NCBI GenBank assembly: GCA_945867185.1
Contig: CAMBHM010000095.1
Location: forward strand, 1 to 5,925
DNA length: 5,925 nucleotides
Direction: 5' to 3'
From: Legionella genomosp. 1
GTDB taxonomy: Bacteria; Pseudomonadota; Gammaproteobacteria; Legionellales; Legionellaceae
How positions within the stretch are numbered: the stretch's first letter is position 1; each line of letters begins with the position of its first letter. The position numbers and the translations under genes were made by a program. The notes under the pieces were generated by a model. That model saw only the letters and a program-made list of their open reading frames with translations, was not told the origin of the DNA and made no database searches. Below, piece after piece: positions 1 through 5,925 of the stretch.

Positions 1-47
1 CGAGTATTGTTGTGCGAGCAAGATGGCCCTTGGGGTTTGCTTCCTAA
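1..47 (+). CDS. tsaD: 3' end of a gene, probably tsaD (tRNA t6A-modification protein), partial
   Basis: Only the last 14 full codons are present. They read SIVVRARWPLGFAS and end in TAA at 45-47. TsaD/Gcp proteins commonly end with a VRPRWPL-type motif (E. coli TsaD ends VRPRWPLAELPAA, from memory), and the VRARWPL here matches it well. TsaD is the catalytic component that transfers threonylcarbamoyl to A37 of ANN-decoding tRNAs. In many gammaproteobacteria tsaD lies close to plsY, which supports the call, although there the two are usually divergent and here they converge. With so few residues the identity is tentative, and a different gene with a chance RWPL ending cannot be excluded. Confidence 0.6.
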   Translation, partial: SIVVRARWPLGFAS

Positions 48-51
48 TTGT

Positions 52-81
52 CGTGCCCGGTGTAGCCTGACACTGGACACG
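52..81. terminator. Hairpin in the tsaD/plsY convergent gap, possible weak bidirectional terminator
   Basis: An inverted repeat fills much of the 55-bp gap between the two convergent stop codons. The arms are CGTG (52-55) plus CCGGTGT (57-63), and ACACTGG (70-76) plus CACG (78-81). They flank a 6-nt loop AGCCTG, with one C/A mismatch and one G-T pair on the plus strand. The position, immediately after both genes, fits transcription termination. However, neither side carries a clear run of T in the transcript direction, so it is not a classical intrinsic terminator. It may instead act as a 3'-end stabilising stem. Confidence 0.35.
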
Positions 82-102
82 GTAGAGAATAACTCATTTA
101 AT

Positions 103-879
103 TTATTCTGCGTCTTGGGGGCCCTGTTTTGGGGTCGATTTTTTAGTGCTCTGTTTCTTGGCGGGCTTGGCTTCTTTTTTAACAGGCTTCTTAGCCATTG
201 TTGTCGTTGCAGCCTTGGGGGCTTTCTTCTTAGCGGGGGTGGATTTATTATCACCCGGTGGTGGCGTGCTGGAGGTGGACTGTCGAAACGATATTTTTGA
301 TTCGGTCCCGTCCACTAAACGAGTGATATTATCACGGTGTTTATAGACGATGAGTAGTGACATGACTATCAGTGGTAAGAATGCATTCGGGCTACCGCCA
401 TGCAGCAAAGCAAAGAACGGTGCGAGTAGAAGGGCTATCAGTGATGCCAATGATGAATACTTACTGATGTAAGCCACAACCAACCAGGTGACAATGACCA
501 TGCTCCCCAGGACTACGTGAAACCCAAGCAGGGCTCCTAAAGCAGTCGCAACGCCTTTGCCTCCTTTGAAGTTGAAAAAGAGGGGATACATATGTCCCAA
601 CACGGCGGCCAAACAGGTGAATCCCATGATGGTAGGGCCTGCATCGAGCGCATGGGCCAGCAAGAGGGGTAAAAGCCCCTTGAGCATGTCGGCTACCAAT
701 ACGATCGAGGCATAGTGTTTTCCGGCTAAGCGTAACACATTGGTAGCGCCGGGATTCTTAGAGCCTTTTTGACGTGGATCAGGTAAATCAAAGAGTTGAC
801 ACACGATGATGGCAGAACATACGGAGCCGATGAGATACCCGGCTATGGTATTAACTAAAAATAAAATAGTAAAAGTCAT
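103..879 (-). CDS. plsY: PlsY, acyl-phosphate:glycerol-3-phosphate acyltransferase, with a basic C-terminal tail
   Basis: PlsY is an inner-membrane enzyme that transfers an acyl group from acyl-phosphate (made by PlsX) to glycerol-3-phosphate, giving lysophosphatidic acid. The 258-residue protein has the family's multi-pass hydrophobic core (about residues 3-178). All three conserved cytoplasmic motifs are visible: GSKNPGATNVLR at 39-50 (position 41 is Lys, where E. coli has Gly), FKGGKGVAT at 104-112, and HRDNITRLVDGTE at 181-193. E. coli PlsY is 205 residues, so residues ~200-258 are extra: a Ser/Thr/Pro stretch followed by a Lys/Ala-rich tail (see the separate entry). The ATG at 877-879 is preceded by AGGGAGA (887-893) with 7-nt spacing. 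The gene lies 88 bp downstream of hemW on the same strand and may be read from hemW or from a local promoter. Identity is secure from the motifs. Confidence 0.97.
   Translation of the reverse strand: MTFTILFLVNTIAGYLIGSVCSAIIVCQLFDLPDPRQKGSKNPGATNVLRLAGKHYASIVLVADMLKGLLPLLLAHALDAGPTIMGFTCLAAVLGHMYPLFFNFKGGKGVATALGALLGFHVVLGSMVIVTWLVVAYISKYSSLASLIALLLAPFFALLHGGSPNAFLPLIVMSLLIVYKHRDNITRLVDGTESKISFRQSTSSTPPPGDNKSTPAKKKAPKAATTTMAKKPVKKEAKPAKKQSTKKSTPKQGPQDAE
106..282 (-). other. PlsY C-terminal extension, Lys/Ala/Pro/Thr-rich and histone H1-like
   Basis: Residues ~200-258 of PlsY follow the last conserved motif. They start with a Ser/Thr/Pro segment (STSSTPPPGD, 201-210). After that come 15 lysines between residues 212 and 251, mostly in KK or KKK clusters spaced by Ala, Pro, Thr and Ser. 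The end is acidic (QDAE). There is no predicted membrane segment. The composition resembles bacterial histone H1-like proteins or the basic tails of some nucleic-acid-binding proteins. In the PlsY topology known from Streptococcus the C-terminus is cytoplasmic, so this tail should face the cytosol. The reading frame is open straight through from the catalytic core with no sign of a frameshift. Function is unknown. Confidence 0.85.
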
Positions 880-886
880 GATAGAA

Positions 887-934
887 TCTCCCTGTTTCTT
901 TGACCATTATCAGCGAATGAAGTTGATTTGGGAA
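887..934 (-). promoter_or_regulatory. Candidate sigma70 promoter and ribosome binding site for plsY
   Basis: On the minus strand a -10-like GATAAT (906-911, 5 of 6 consensus bases) lies 17 nt from a -35-like TTCCCA (929-934, 4 of 6). This would start transcription near position 899, leaving a leader of about 20 nt that contains the Shine-Dalgarno AGGGAGA (887-893). The geometry is good but the -35 is weak, and the site could be chance. If it is not used, plsY would rely on readthrough from hemW. The ribosome binding site itself is convincing. Confidence 0.35.
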
Positions 935-967
935 GAGGGGAGTGTTTGATGAAACTCGATCTTACAG

Positions 968-2113
968 TTACGGTAAAAAAAGGGCCTGTAAATCATCAGT
1001 ATATCGGCGCCCGAAGGGAGTGATTTGCCAATAGGTATCGGTGAGGGCTATCAAACCTTGCGTTGTTGCAAGACGGAGTAAGGGCATGAGAAAAGACAAT
1101 GAAAGTCCTGTGCGCTCAGTAAACAGGGTATGAGGAACCGCTTGTTCTAGACGTGTGGCATTGAGCATGAATTCAAATATGAGAAGTGGAGTTGTGATCG
1201 TTTCTTTTGCGACAAGAAAGGCGGACTTTCGATTGAGATAATCGGTAGGTTGGCGTTGTTTTCGTGTGCGAATGATTTGATTGCGACTGAGATCAGTCAG
1301 TTTTCCATGGGCGCCTGCGCCAATGCCGAGATAATCGCCAAACAACCAGTAGTTCACGTTATGACGGGCGATTTTCCCTTGTCTGCAAAATGCTGAGATT
1401 TCATAGCGTTGGTATGGGTGCTGTTTTAAATAGTCAAAACCGGCCTCTTCTAATACATAGGCCTCTTCGTCACTCGGCAGAGGGGGGCGTTTTTTATAGA
1501 ATACCGTATTGGGTTCAATGGTCAGTTGGTACCAGGATAGGTGCTCTGGATGGTAACCCATGGCTGTAGCGAGATCCGCCAAACCCTCTTCTCGGGTTTG
1601 ATTCGAAAGTCCGTGCATGAGATCCAAGTTTATGTTGTCAAAGCCCGCGATTCGTGCCGCTTCAATGGCCCGGTGTGCTTGTTGGTCGTCATGGATGCGG
1701 CCCAGTGCTTGCAGATGTTTGGCATTAAAGCTCTGAATGCCTAAAGACAAACGATTGATACCTGCCTGACGATAAGCGGTAAAACGAGATTGTTCCATGC
1801 TGCCAGGGTTAGCTTCCAGCGTGATTTCAATGTCATTTTCCCAAGGTAATTGTTGGCGTATCCCGGTCAATAGTTCATCGAAAGCTTCAGCAGAAAATAG
1901 GCTGGGCGTGCCGCCCCCAATGAAAATGCTGTGTAAAGGTCGTTTTTGAATGGCTTGCAGATCACAGGCTAAATCTTCTAATAAAGCGGCGATATATGCT
2001 TTTTCAGGGCGTTCATCGGGGCTTTTATGGGAATTAAAATCGCAATAGGGACATTTCTTGATACACCAGGGGATATGAATATAGAGTGATAAGGGTGGAA
2101 GTATTAAAGACAT
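968..2113 (-). CDS. hemW: HemW, radical-SAM haem chaperone (coproporphyrinogen III oxidase-like)
   Basis: The 381-residue protein is a radical-SAM enzyme relative of HemN. Cys17, Cys21 and Cys24 form the CX3CX2C motif that binds the [4Fe-4S] cluster. It is followed by Asp-Phe (DF), the HemW pattern; HemN has a fourth Cys at that Phe position. Other family landmarks are GGGTPS (66-71), EANPG (100-104), RLSLGIQSF (121-129), LGRIH (137-141), HNVNYW (251-256) and GIGAGAHG (263-270). A HemN-like C-terminal domain containing YWQIT (361-365) follows. HemW members bind haem and are thought to deliver it to respiratory proteins; many are still annotated as coproporphyrinogen oxidase. The only N-terminal Met that fits the family is at 2111-2113, although its ribosome binding site is weak (GAG/GTGA region). 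In many proteobacteria hemW follows rdgB; here it is divergent from mdh and followed by plsY. Confidence 0.96.
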   Translation of the reverse strand: MSLILPPLSLYIHIPWCIKKCPYCDFNSHKSPDERPEKAYIAALLEDLACDLQAIQKRPLHSIFIGGGTPSLFSAEAFDELLTGIRQQLPWENDIEITLEANPGSMEQSRFTAYRQAGINRLSLGIQSFNAKHLQALGRIHDDQQAHRAIEAARIAGFDNINLDLMHGLSNQTREEGLADLATAMGYHPEHLSWYQLTIEPNTVFYKKRPPLPSDEEAYVLEEAGFDYLKQHPYQRYEISAFCRQGKIARHNVNYWLFGDYLGIGAGAHGKLTDLSRNQIIRTRKQRQPTDYLNRKSAFLVAKETITTPLLIFEFMLNATRLEQAVPHTLFTERTGLSLSFLMPLLRLATTQGLIALTDTYWQITPFGRRYTDDLQALFLP

Positions 2114-2189
2114 AGAGAATCACTCGTGAGGCTGGTTTGTTTGAGCACGCAATAGTATCATGACCTACTCAAAAAAGGGGAGACACGCA
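2114..2189. promoter_or_regulatory. Divergent hemW/mdh intergenic region
   Basis: This 76-bp gap separates the two divergent start codons and should carry, or lie close to, promoters for both genes. For mdh, a TATCAT at 2156-2161 could be a -10, but no good -35 lies at the right distance. An alternative within the hemW 5' end is TTGATA (2058-2063), 16 nt, then TATAGA (2080-2085), which would give a leader of about 100 nt. For hemW I see no convincing hexamer pair. No clear operator palindrome is visible. Confidence 0.3.
2175..2182 (+). promoter_or_regulatory. Ribosome binding site that fixes the mdh start
   Basis: AAGGGGAG ends 7 nt before the ATG at 2190-2192. The in-frame upstream ATG at 2160 has no purine-rich sequence in front of it. 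Starting there would place this Shine-Dalgarno inside the coding sequence and add ten residues ([10 protein letters not shown]) that do not look like the family N-terminus. Confidence 0.8.
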
Positions 2190-3209
2190 ATGAACAAACG
2201 AATCAGAGTTGCAGTGACCGGTGCAGCGGGGCAAATTGGGTATGCATTATTATTCCGCATAGCTTCTGGGCAGTTGTTTGGTCCAGACATTGACGTAGAG
2301 TTGAACTTATTAGAATTAGAACAGGCGTTACCCGCGCTAGAAGGGGTAGCCATGGAGCTTGATGACTGTGCGTTTCCTCGATTAAAACGTCTTGTGTGTA
2401 CGGCGGATTTAAAAGAAGGGATGGACGGGGTCAATTGGGCATTATTGGTGGGCTCAGTCCCGAGAAAACAAGGCATGGAACGCTCAGATTTGTTGCAAAT
2501 CAACGGCGGTATTTTTACCAAACAAGGCCAAGCACTTAATAACTACGCGAGTGAGGATGTGCAGATTTTTGTGGTTGGAAATCCCTGTAATACCAATTGC
2601 TTGATTGCAAAACACACAGCGAAAGACATTCCAGCCGAACGATTTTATGCTATGACGATGTTAGACGAATTACGTGCTAGGACGCAATTGGCGCAAAAAG
2701 CAGGTGTGGATATCACTTGTGTCACTCAGATGACTATCTGGGGAAATCATTCTTCTACGCAGTTCCCTGATTTTTATCATGCAAAAATCAATGGCCTTGC
2801 TGCCGATCACGTCATTGATGATGAGCAGTGGTTGAAACAAACGTTTGTGCCTACCGTACAACAACGGGGTGCTGCGATTCTAAAGGCAAGGGGTGCTTCT
2901 TCTGCGGCATCCGCCGCCAATGCGGTTATTCAAAGTGTGCATCATTTGGTAACCGATACGCCAGAAGGCGAGACATTCTCTGTGTGTCGTAGCTCTCAGG
3001 GGGAATATGGTGTGGATGAGGGGCTTGTTTTCTCATTCCCTTGTCGGCGAGAACAAGGATTACTGCAAAAAATAGCGCAAGAAGCGGGTACTCTTCGTGT
3101 GGTGGAGGGCCTTCAATTCAATGAATACAGCCAGGCAAAATTCAATGAAACGTTGGCAGAACTTCGTTTAGAGCGCGATGCAGTGAAGGCACTAGGTCTT
3201 TTAGGCTAA
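2190..3209 (+). CDS. mdh: Malate dehydrogenase (NAD-dependent)
   Basis: Mdh reversibly oxidises malate to oxaloacetate with NAD in the TCA cycle, as a soluble cytosolic enzyme. From the start at 2190 it is 339 residues. The dinucleotide-binding loop is GAAGQIG (11-17), and the acidic residue that ends the second strand is Glu42 in LLELE. The mobile substrate loop has Arg92 and Arg98 ([10 protein letters not shown]), with NPCNTN at 131-136. The catalytic Asp159 and Arg162 lie in MLDELRAR, and the proton-relay His187 in WGNHS. Together these define the longer malate dehydrogenase type found in Legionella, Xanthomonas and Burkholderia, not the shorter E. coli type. The gene stands alone on the plus strand between two minus-strand units. 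Its last three codons (Leu, Gly, stop) overlap the end of prmA by 9 bp. Confidence 0.97.
   Translation: MNKRIRVAVTGAAGQIGYALLFRIASGQLFGPDIDVELNLLELEQALPALEGVAMELDDCAFPRLKRLVCTADLKEGMDGVNWALLVGSVPRKQGMERSDLLQINGGIFTKQGQALNNYASEDVQIFVVGNPCNTNCLIAKHTAKDIPAERFYAMTMLDELRARTQLAQKAGVDITCVTQMTIWGNHSSTQFPDFYHAKINGLAADHVIDDEQWLKQTFVPTVQQRGAAILKARGASSAASAANAVIQSVHHLVTDTPEGETFSVCRSSQGEYGVDEGLVFSFPCRREQGLLQKIAQEAGTLRVVEGLQFNEYSQAKFNETLAELRLERDAVKALGLLG
3201..3209. other. Antisense stop-codon overlap of mdh and prmA
   Basis: The 9 bp TTAGGCTAA ends both genes. The plus strand reads TTA GGC TAA (Leu-Gly-stop, mdh). The minus strand reads TTA GCC TAA (Leu-Ala-stop, prmA). The two stops lie in opposed, in-phase frames, so each stop codon is the complement of a Leu TTA codon of the other gene. 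No intergenic terminator can exist here, and the 3' untranslated part of each transcript must be antisense to the other gene. Confidence 0.95.
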
Positions 3210-4067
3210 CGCAAACACCACCAAGGACCACCCATCGGAAGATATCGTTCTTTCGTGAGTGAAGGTTGTGGCATAGGCAGTGATGACAGTATTTGCTTGT
3301 TCCTCTAATAATCCTGATACGACTAAGAGGCCGTTGGCTTTCAGTAAGCTTTCAAAGCGCGTTTTGAGAGTAATCAGCGGGGCTAGCAAAATATTGGCAA
3401 GGAGTAAATCTACTGGTGTTTTGAGTGAGTCTGGTGGGCAGATGGTGAGTTTTTCTGTAGATAGCCCATTGGCAAGTGCATTATTGTTGGTGGCCAATAA
3501 GGCTTGTGCATCGATGTCTACTGCCGATACGTGTTGAGCGCCCAGTTTTAAAGCAGACAGGGCGAGAATGCCTGAACCACAGCCATAATCAATCATTGTT
3601 TTGCCATGGACATCCGCTTCTGCAAGCCAAGTAAGACAAAGCGAGGTGGTGGCATGTGATCCGGTGCCAAAGGCAAGTCCTGGATCGAGGATGAGATGGA
3701 TGCCTTCTGGATCAGGCGGCGGTGTCCAAGAGGGGCAAATCCAAAGACGCGAGCCGAATCGCTTGGGTGTGAATTGATCTTTATTTAAGCGTTCCCAATC
3801 GTGATCGGGCAAGGGGGCAAGGCTGGACTCAATGCTCGGAAATTGTTCCGCTAATAAACGTTGGGCTTCCTCAGCGTCTTTTTTATTAGAAAATAACGCA
3901 TCGATAATCACCGTTGGCCAGAGTGGAGTAGTCCCCAACTCAGGTTCAAGGATGGGATTATCTTGATTATCGGTGAGGGTGAGGGCCAGTATTGCAAGTG
4001 ATTCTAAGGTTTCGCTGATTTCCTCTGCGATGTCACGAGGACACCCCGTGATGTGTAATTGCAGCAT
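3201..4067 (-). CDS. prmA: PrmA, ribosomal protein L11 methyltransferase
   Basis: PrmA uses S-adenosylmethionine to methylate ribosomal protein L11, in E. coli at its N-terminal amine and two lysines. At 288 residues it is close to the E. coli protein (293). An N-terminal L11-recognition domain occupies roughly residues 1-100. The methyltransferase domain follows with the family signature [15 protein letters not shown] (127-141), the SAM-binding loop [10 protein letters not shown] (161-170), the acidic strand end VDID (183-186), and the active-site segment ANILLAPL (224-231). SGLLEEQ (251-257) matches the later conserved SGIL element. The ATG is 2 nt after the accC stop, so the two are almost certainly translated from one message. 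The dusB-fis pair that follows prmA in enterobacteria is absent; the convergent mdh is there instead. Confidence 0.96.
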   Translation of the reverse strand: MLQLHITGCPRDIAEEISETLESLAILALTLTDNQDNPILEPELGTTPLWPTVIIDALFSNKKDAEEAQRLLAEQFPSIESSLAPLPDHDWERLNKDQFTPKRFGSRLWICPSWTPPPDPEGIHLILDPGLAFGTGSHATTSLCLTWLAEADVHGKTMIDYGCGSGILALSALKLGAQHVSAVDIDAQALLATNNNALANGLSTEKLTICPPDSLKTPVDLLLANILLAPLITLKTRFESLLKANGLLVVSGLLEEQANTVITAYATTFTHERTISSDGWSLVVFALA

Positions 4068-4069
4068 CC

Positions 4070-5410
4070 TTATTCCTTTAGCATTTTTTCTAGATAATGG
4101 ATGTTGGTGCCTCCTTGGAGAAACGCCTTGTCGTGTAGAATACGTAAGTGTAATTCAATGTTGGTTTTGATCCCTTCGATGATGATTTCATCAAGTGCAT
4201 TGCGCATGCGTGCACAGGCCTCTTCTCGGGTTGAGCCGTAGCTGATGAGTTTACCTATCATGGAGTCATAATATTGGGGCACGGTGTAACTGCTGTAGAT
4301 ATGCGAATCAAATCGAATGCCAGGGCCTGCTGGTTGATGCAATAAACGAATGGTGCCAGGAGAGGGCATGAATGTTTTGGGATCTTCGGCATTGATGCGA
4401 CATTCAATAGAATGGCCGCGTAATTTGATGGCATTTTGAGTCCAGGTAAAGGGGATGTCGCTTGCGATTCGTATTTGCTCTTTGATGAGATCAATGCCTG
4501 TGATCATCTCCGTCACGGGATGTTCTACCTGTATTCGGGTATTCATTTCAATGAAATAAAAGCAGTTGTCTTGATATAAGAACTCAAATGTACCGGCACC
4601 GCGATATTTTAAATTACGACAAGCATTGACGACACAGTCCCCCATTTTTTCTCGTAATTTTGTGGAAATACCGGGCGCTGGCGCTTCTTCTAGCACTTTT
4701 TGGTGACGCCGTTGCATGGAACAGTCGCGTTCGCCCAAGTGAATGGCGCGACCTTGGCCATCTCCCAACACTTGAAACTCAATGTGGCGTGGGTTTTCAA
4801 GGAATTTTTCCATGTAGACGACAGGGTTATTGAAGGCCGCTTTGGCTTCGCTACGAGTCAACGCTATGGCATTTAATAAATTCCCTTCGGCATGCACGAC
4901 TCGCATCCCACGACCCCCCCCACCGCCAGCGGCTTTGATGATAACGGGGTAACCAATTTTTCGCCCTAATGACAAATTGAGAAAATCATCTTCTGAAAGG
5001 GGGCCGTCCGATCCAGGAACACAAGGTACGCCGGCTTTTTTCATGGCAGCAATCGCAGATACTTTATCTCCCATGAGCCGTATGGTTTCGGGACGTGGCC
5101 CAATGAATCGAAAGCCGCTTTGTTCTACGATGTCTGCAAAATCTGCATTCTCTGAGAGAAAACCATACCCTGGGTGAATGGCTACGGCATCGGTAATCTC
5201 AGCTGCTGAAATGATGGCAGGGATATTTAAATAACTTTTCTGTGAGCTTGCAGGGCCTATGCAGACTGTTTCATCGGCAAGACGAACATGTAATAAGTCG
5301 TGATCCACATCGGAGTGGACGGCCACTGTTTGAATACCAAGCTCTTTACAGGCCCGAAGAATTCGCAGTGCAATTTCGCCACGGTTGGCGATGACGATTT
5401 TACTTAACAT
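4070..5410 (-). CDS. accC: AccC, biotin carboxylase subunit of acetyl-CoA carboxylase
   Basis: AccC carboxylates the biotin on AccB using ATP and bicarbonate, the first half-reaction of malonyl-CoA synthesis. The 446-residue protein aligns with E. coli AccC (449) without an offset through the active site. The ATP-binding lysines are Lys116 and Lys159, the glycine-rich loop is GGGGGRGM (162-169), and then come His209 and Lys238. The metal ligands are Glu276, Glu288 and Asn290, and the catalytic residues Arg292, Glu296 and Arg338 are all present. The order is N-terminal domain (from ANRGEIALR at 8), ATP-grasp domain (~115-330) and C-terminal domain. The start is 11 nt after the accB stop and uses a Shine-Dalgarno overlapping that stop. 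The length and lack of a fused biotinyl domain make it a stand-alone subunit, not a pyruvate or propionyl-CoA carboxylase chain. Confidence 0.98.
   Translation of the reverse strand: MLSKIVIANRGEIALRILRACKELGIQTVAVHSDVDHDLLHVRLADETVCIGPASSQKSYLNIPAIISAAEITDAVAIHPGYGFLSENADFADIVEQSGFRFIGPRPETIRLMGDKVSAIAAMKKAGVPCVPGSDGPLSEDDFLNLSLGRKIGYPVIIKAAGGGGGRGMRVVHAEGNLLNAIALTRSEAKAAFNNPVVYMEKFLENPRHIEFQVLGDGQGRAIHLGERDCSMQRRHQKVLEEAPAPGISTKLREKMGDCVVNACRNLKYRGAGTFEFLYQDNCFYFIEMNTRIQVEHPVTEMITGIDLIKEQIRIASDIPFTWTQNAIKLRGHSIECRINAEDPKTFMPSPGTIRLLHQPAGPGIRFDSHIYSSYTVPQYYDSMIGKLISYGSTREEACARMRNALDEIIIEGIKTNIELHLRILHDKAFLQGGTNIHYLEKMLKE
4074..4079 (-). promoter_or_regulatory. prmA ribosome binding site inside the accC 3' end
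   Basis: AAAGGA is formed by the last Lys and Glu codons of accC and lies 6 nt before the prmA ATG (4065-4067). Ribosomes finishing accC stop on top of the prmA start region, which suggests translational coupling. A second purine run, AAGG, directly abuts the ATG and is too close to serve. Confidence 0.7.
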
Positions 5411-5418
5411 GAATCGAG

Positions 5419-5423
5419 CCCCT
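5419..5423 (-). promoter_or_regulatory. accC ribosome binding site overlapping the accB stop
   Basis: AGGGG shares its first two bases with the TAG stop codon of accB (5422-5424) and lies 8 nt before the accC ATG (5408-5410). This arrangement favours coupled translation of the carrier and carboxylase subunits. Confidence 0.7.
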
Positions 5424-5865
5424 ATTCGATGGTAAACAAGGACTGGTCATATTCGACGGGATCACCATTTGTAACAAGAATTGCGGTGATAATGCCAGCT
5501 CGATCAGCCTCGATTTCGTTAAACATTTTCATGGCTTCGATGATACAGAGCGTATCGCCTACTTTCACAGATTTTCCAATGGTCACGAAAGCGGGTGCTT
5601 CTGGAGAGGGCGAGGTATACATTGTGCCAACCATGGGGGAGCGAACGTGGTGAGCAGTTGATGCAGTCATGTCGGTGTGAGTTGGTTCCGATGGTTTGGA
5701 CACCATAGGCGATGGTGATGCTGAGGGCTCTGAGACATATCTGATGTGTTGTGGAGCGGGATGGCGGCTGAGTCGTAAGGATTCTTCCCCTTCTTTGATT
5801 TCAATTTCAGAAATTCCCGTTTCTTCCAGCAATTCAATGAGTTTTTTTATTTTTCGTATGTCCAT
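5422..5865 (-). CDS. accB: AccB, biotin carboxyl carrier protein of acetyl-CoA carboxylase
   Basis: AccB carries the carboxylated biotin from AccC to the carboxyltransferase AccAD. The 147-residue protein has an N-terminal helical segment ([17 protein letters not shown], 1-17) typical of the family's AccC-interacting region. A flexible Pro/Ser/Thr/Ala-rich linker (~36-72) follows. The C-terminal biotinyl domain starts near [12 protein letters not shown] (72-83). The biotinylated residue is Lys113 in EAMKM. The thumb loop ([10 protein letters not shown], 85-94), found in acetyl-CoA carboxylase carriers and absent from many other biotinyl domains, is present. Translation starts 13 nt after the stop of the upstream gene; AGAGAG (5875-5880) is a modest ribosome binding site at 9-nt spacing. 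The promoter lies outside the window, upstream of or within the preceding gene. Confidence 0.97.
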   Translation of the reverse strand: MDIRKIKKLIELLEETGISEIEIKEGEESLRLSRHPAPQHIRYVSEPSASPSPMVSKPSEPTHTDMTASTAHHVRSPMVGTMYTSPSPEAPAFVTIGKSVKVGDTLCIIEAMKMFNEIEADRAGIITAILVTNGDPVEYDQSLFTIE

Positions 5866-5878
5866 GGGTCACGGCTCT

Positions 5879-5925
5879 CTATGAGTTCAAGGTTTTAACG
5901 ATGGTGTGTAAGGCCAATACGTATC
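5879..5925 (-). CDS. aroQ: 3' end of a gene, probably aroQ (type II 3-dehydroquinate dehydratase), partial
   Basis: The minus strand reads YVLALHTIVKTLNS and then TAG at 5879-5881. The codon before it ends in GA, compatible with Gly. A G-Y-x-x-A-L ending is common at the C-terminus of AroQ, and aroQ directly precedes accB-accC in Pseudomonas, Haemophilus and many other gammaproteobacteria. AroQ converts 3-dehydroquinate to 3-dehydroshikimate in the shikimate pathway. The 13-nt gap to accB, with the stop codon overlapping the accB ribosome binding site, implies one operon. Only 14 whole codons are visible, so the call rests on this short motif plus gene order. Confidence 0.65.
   Translation of the reverse strand, partial: YVLALHTIVKTLNS

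Noticed and set aside
7..300. Open frame on the plus strand (~97 codons) with hydrophobic, Gly/Phe/Leu-rich product
   Set aside because: It begins on a TTG with no ribosome binding site and runs antisense to the plsY tail. Its composition is what complementing Lys/Ala codons (AAG, AAA, GCC) produces.
953..1020. Plus-strand ATG after a purine-rich GGGAAGAGGGGAG, opening a frame of about 25 codons
   Set aside because: Most of the frame is antisense to the hemW 3' end, the spacing from purine run to ATG is loose, and the peptide resembles nothing I know. It is probably chance.
2160..2189. Upstream in-frame ATG giving a 349-residue Mdh
   Set aside because: It has no ribosome binding site, whereas a strong AAGGGGAG sits correctly before the ATG at 2190. 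The extra residues do not match the family N-terminus.
2165..2521. 118-codon minus-strand open frame opposite the mdh 5' end
   Set aside because: It is a shadow of mdh, whose identity and frame are certain. The product has no recognisable motif or start signal, and the Ser/Asn/Pro-rich composition fits an antisense artefact.
3115..3149. Direct repeat AATTCAATGAA at 3115-3125 and 3139-3149
   Set aside because: Both copies sit in frame in mdh and encode the same Phe-Asn-Glu triplet eight codons apart. Two copies inside a conserved gene are best explained by coding chance, not a binding site.
4977..5177. Plus-strand 66-codon open frame within accC, with similar ones at 5429-5653 and 5696-5884
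   Set aside because: These run antisense to confidently assigned accC and accB and lack ribosome binding sites or recognisable motifs.

Overview
The window is a compact stretch of bacterial chromosome carrying six complete housekeeping genes and the ends of two more. By eye the GC content is a little under 50%. Gene content and protein motifs point to a gammaproteobacterium: an aroQ-accB-accC-prmA run, a HemW and PlsY close to the enterobacterial proteins, and a 339-residue malate dehydrogenase of the type found in Legionella and relatives. Legionellales is my best guess for the order, but this is recall of the family and not a search.

Layout from left to right. The last codons of a plus-strand gene, probably tsaD, end at 47. 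They face the convergent plsY (103-879, minus), which has an unusual Lys/Ala-rich histone H1-like tail. Upstream of plsY on the same strand is hemW (968-2113). A 76-bp divergent gap separates hemW from mdh (2190-3209, plus). The mdh gene converges on prmA (3201-4067, minus), and the two coding sequences overlap by 9 bp at their stop codons. prmA is the last gene of a tight minus-strand run, accC (4070-5410) then accB (5422-5865), and the right edge holds the last codons of what is probably aroQ (stop at 5879-5881).

How the genes work together. AccB (biotin carrier) and AccC (biotin carboxylase) form the first half-reaction of acetyl-CoA carboxylase, the entry to fatty acid synthesis. PlsY uses acyl-phosphate made from those fatty acids to acylate glycerol-3-phosphate, the first step of phospholipid synthesis. 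Mdh is the oxaloacetate-forming step of the TCA cycle, HemW is a radical-SAM haem-handling protein, PrmA methylates ribosomal protein L11, and TsaD takes part in t6A tRNA modification.

I see no mobile element, CRISPR array, tRNA, rRNA, toxin-antitoxin pair or defence system, and no stretch over 300 bp without a gene. I did not find an undescribed system. The points most worth a second look are the basic PlsY tail and the mdh/prmA stop-codon overlap.
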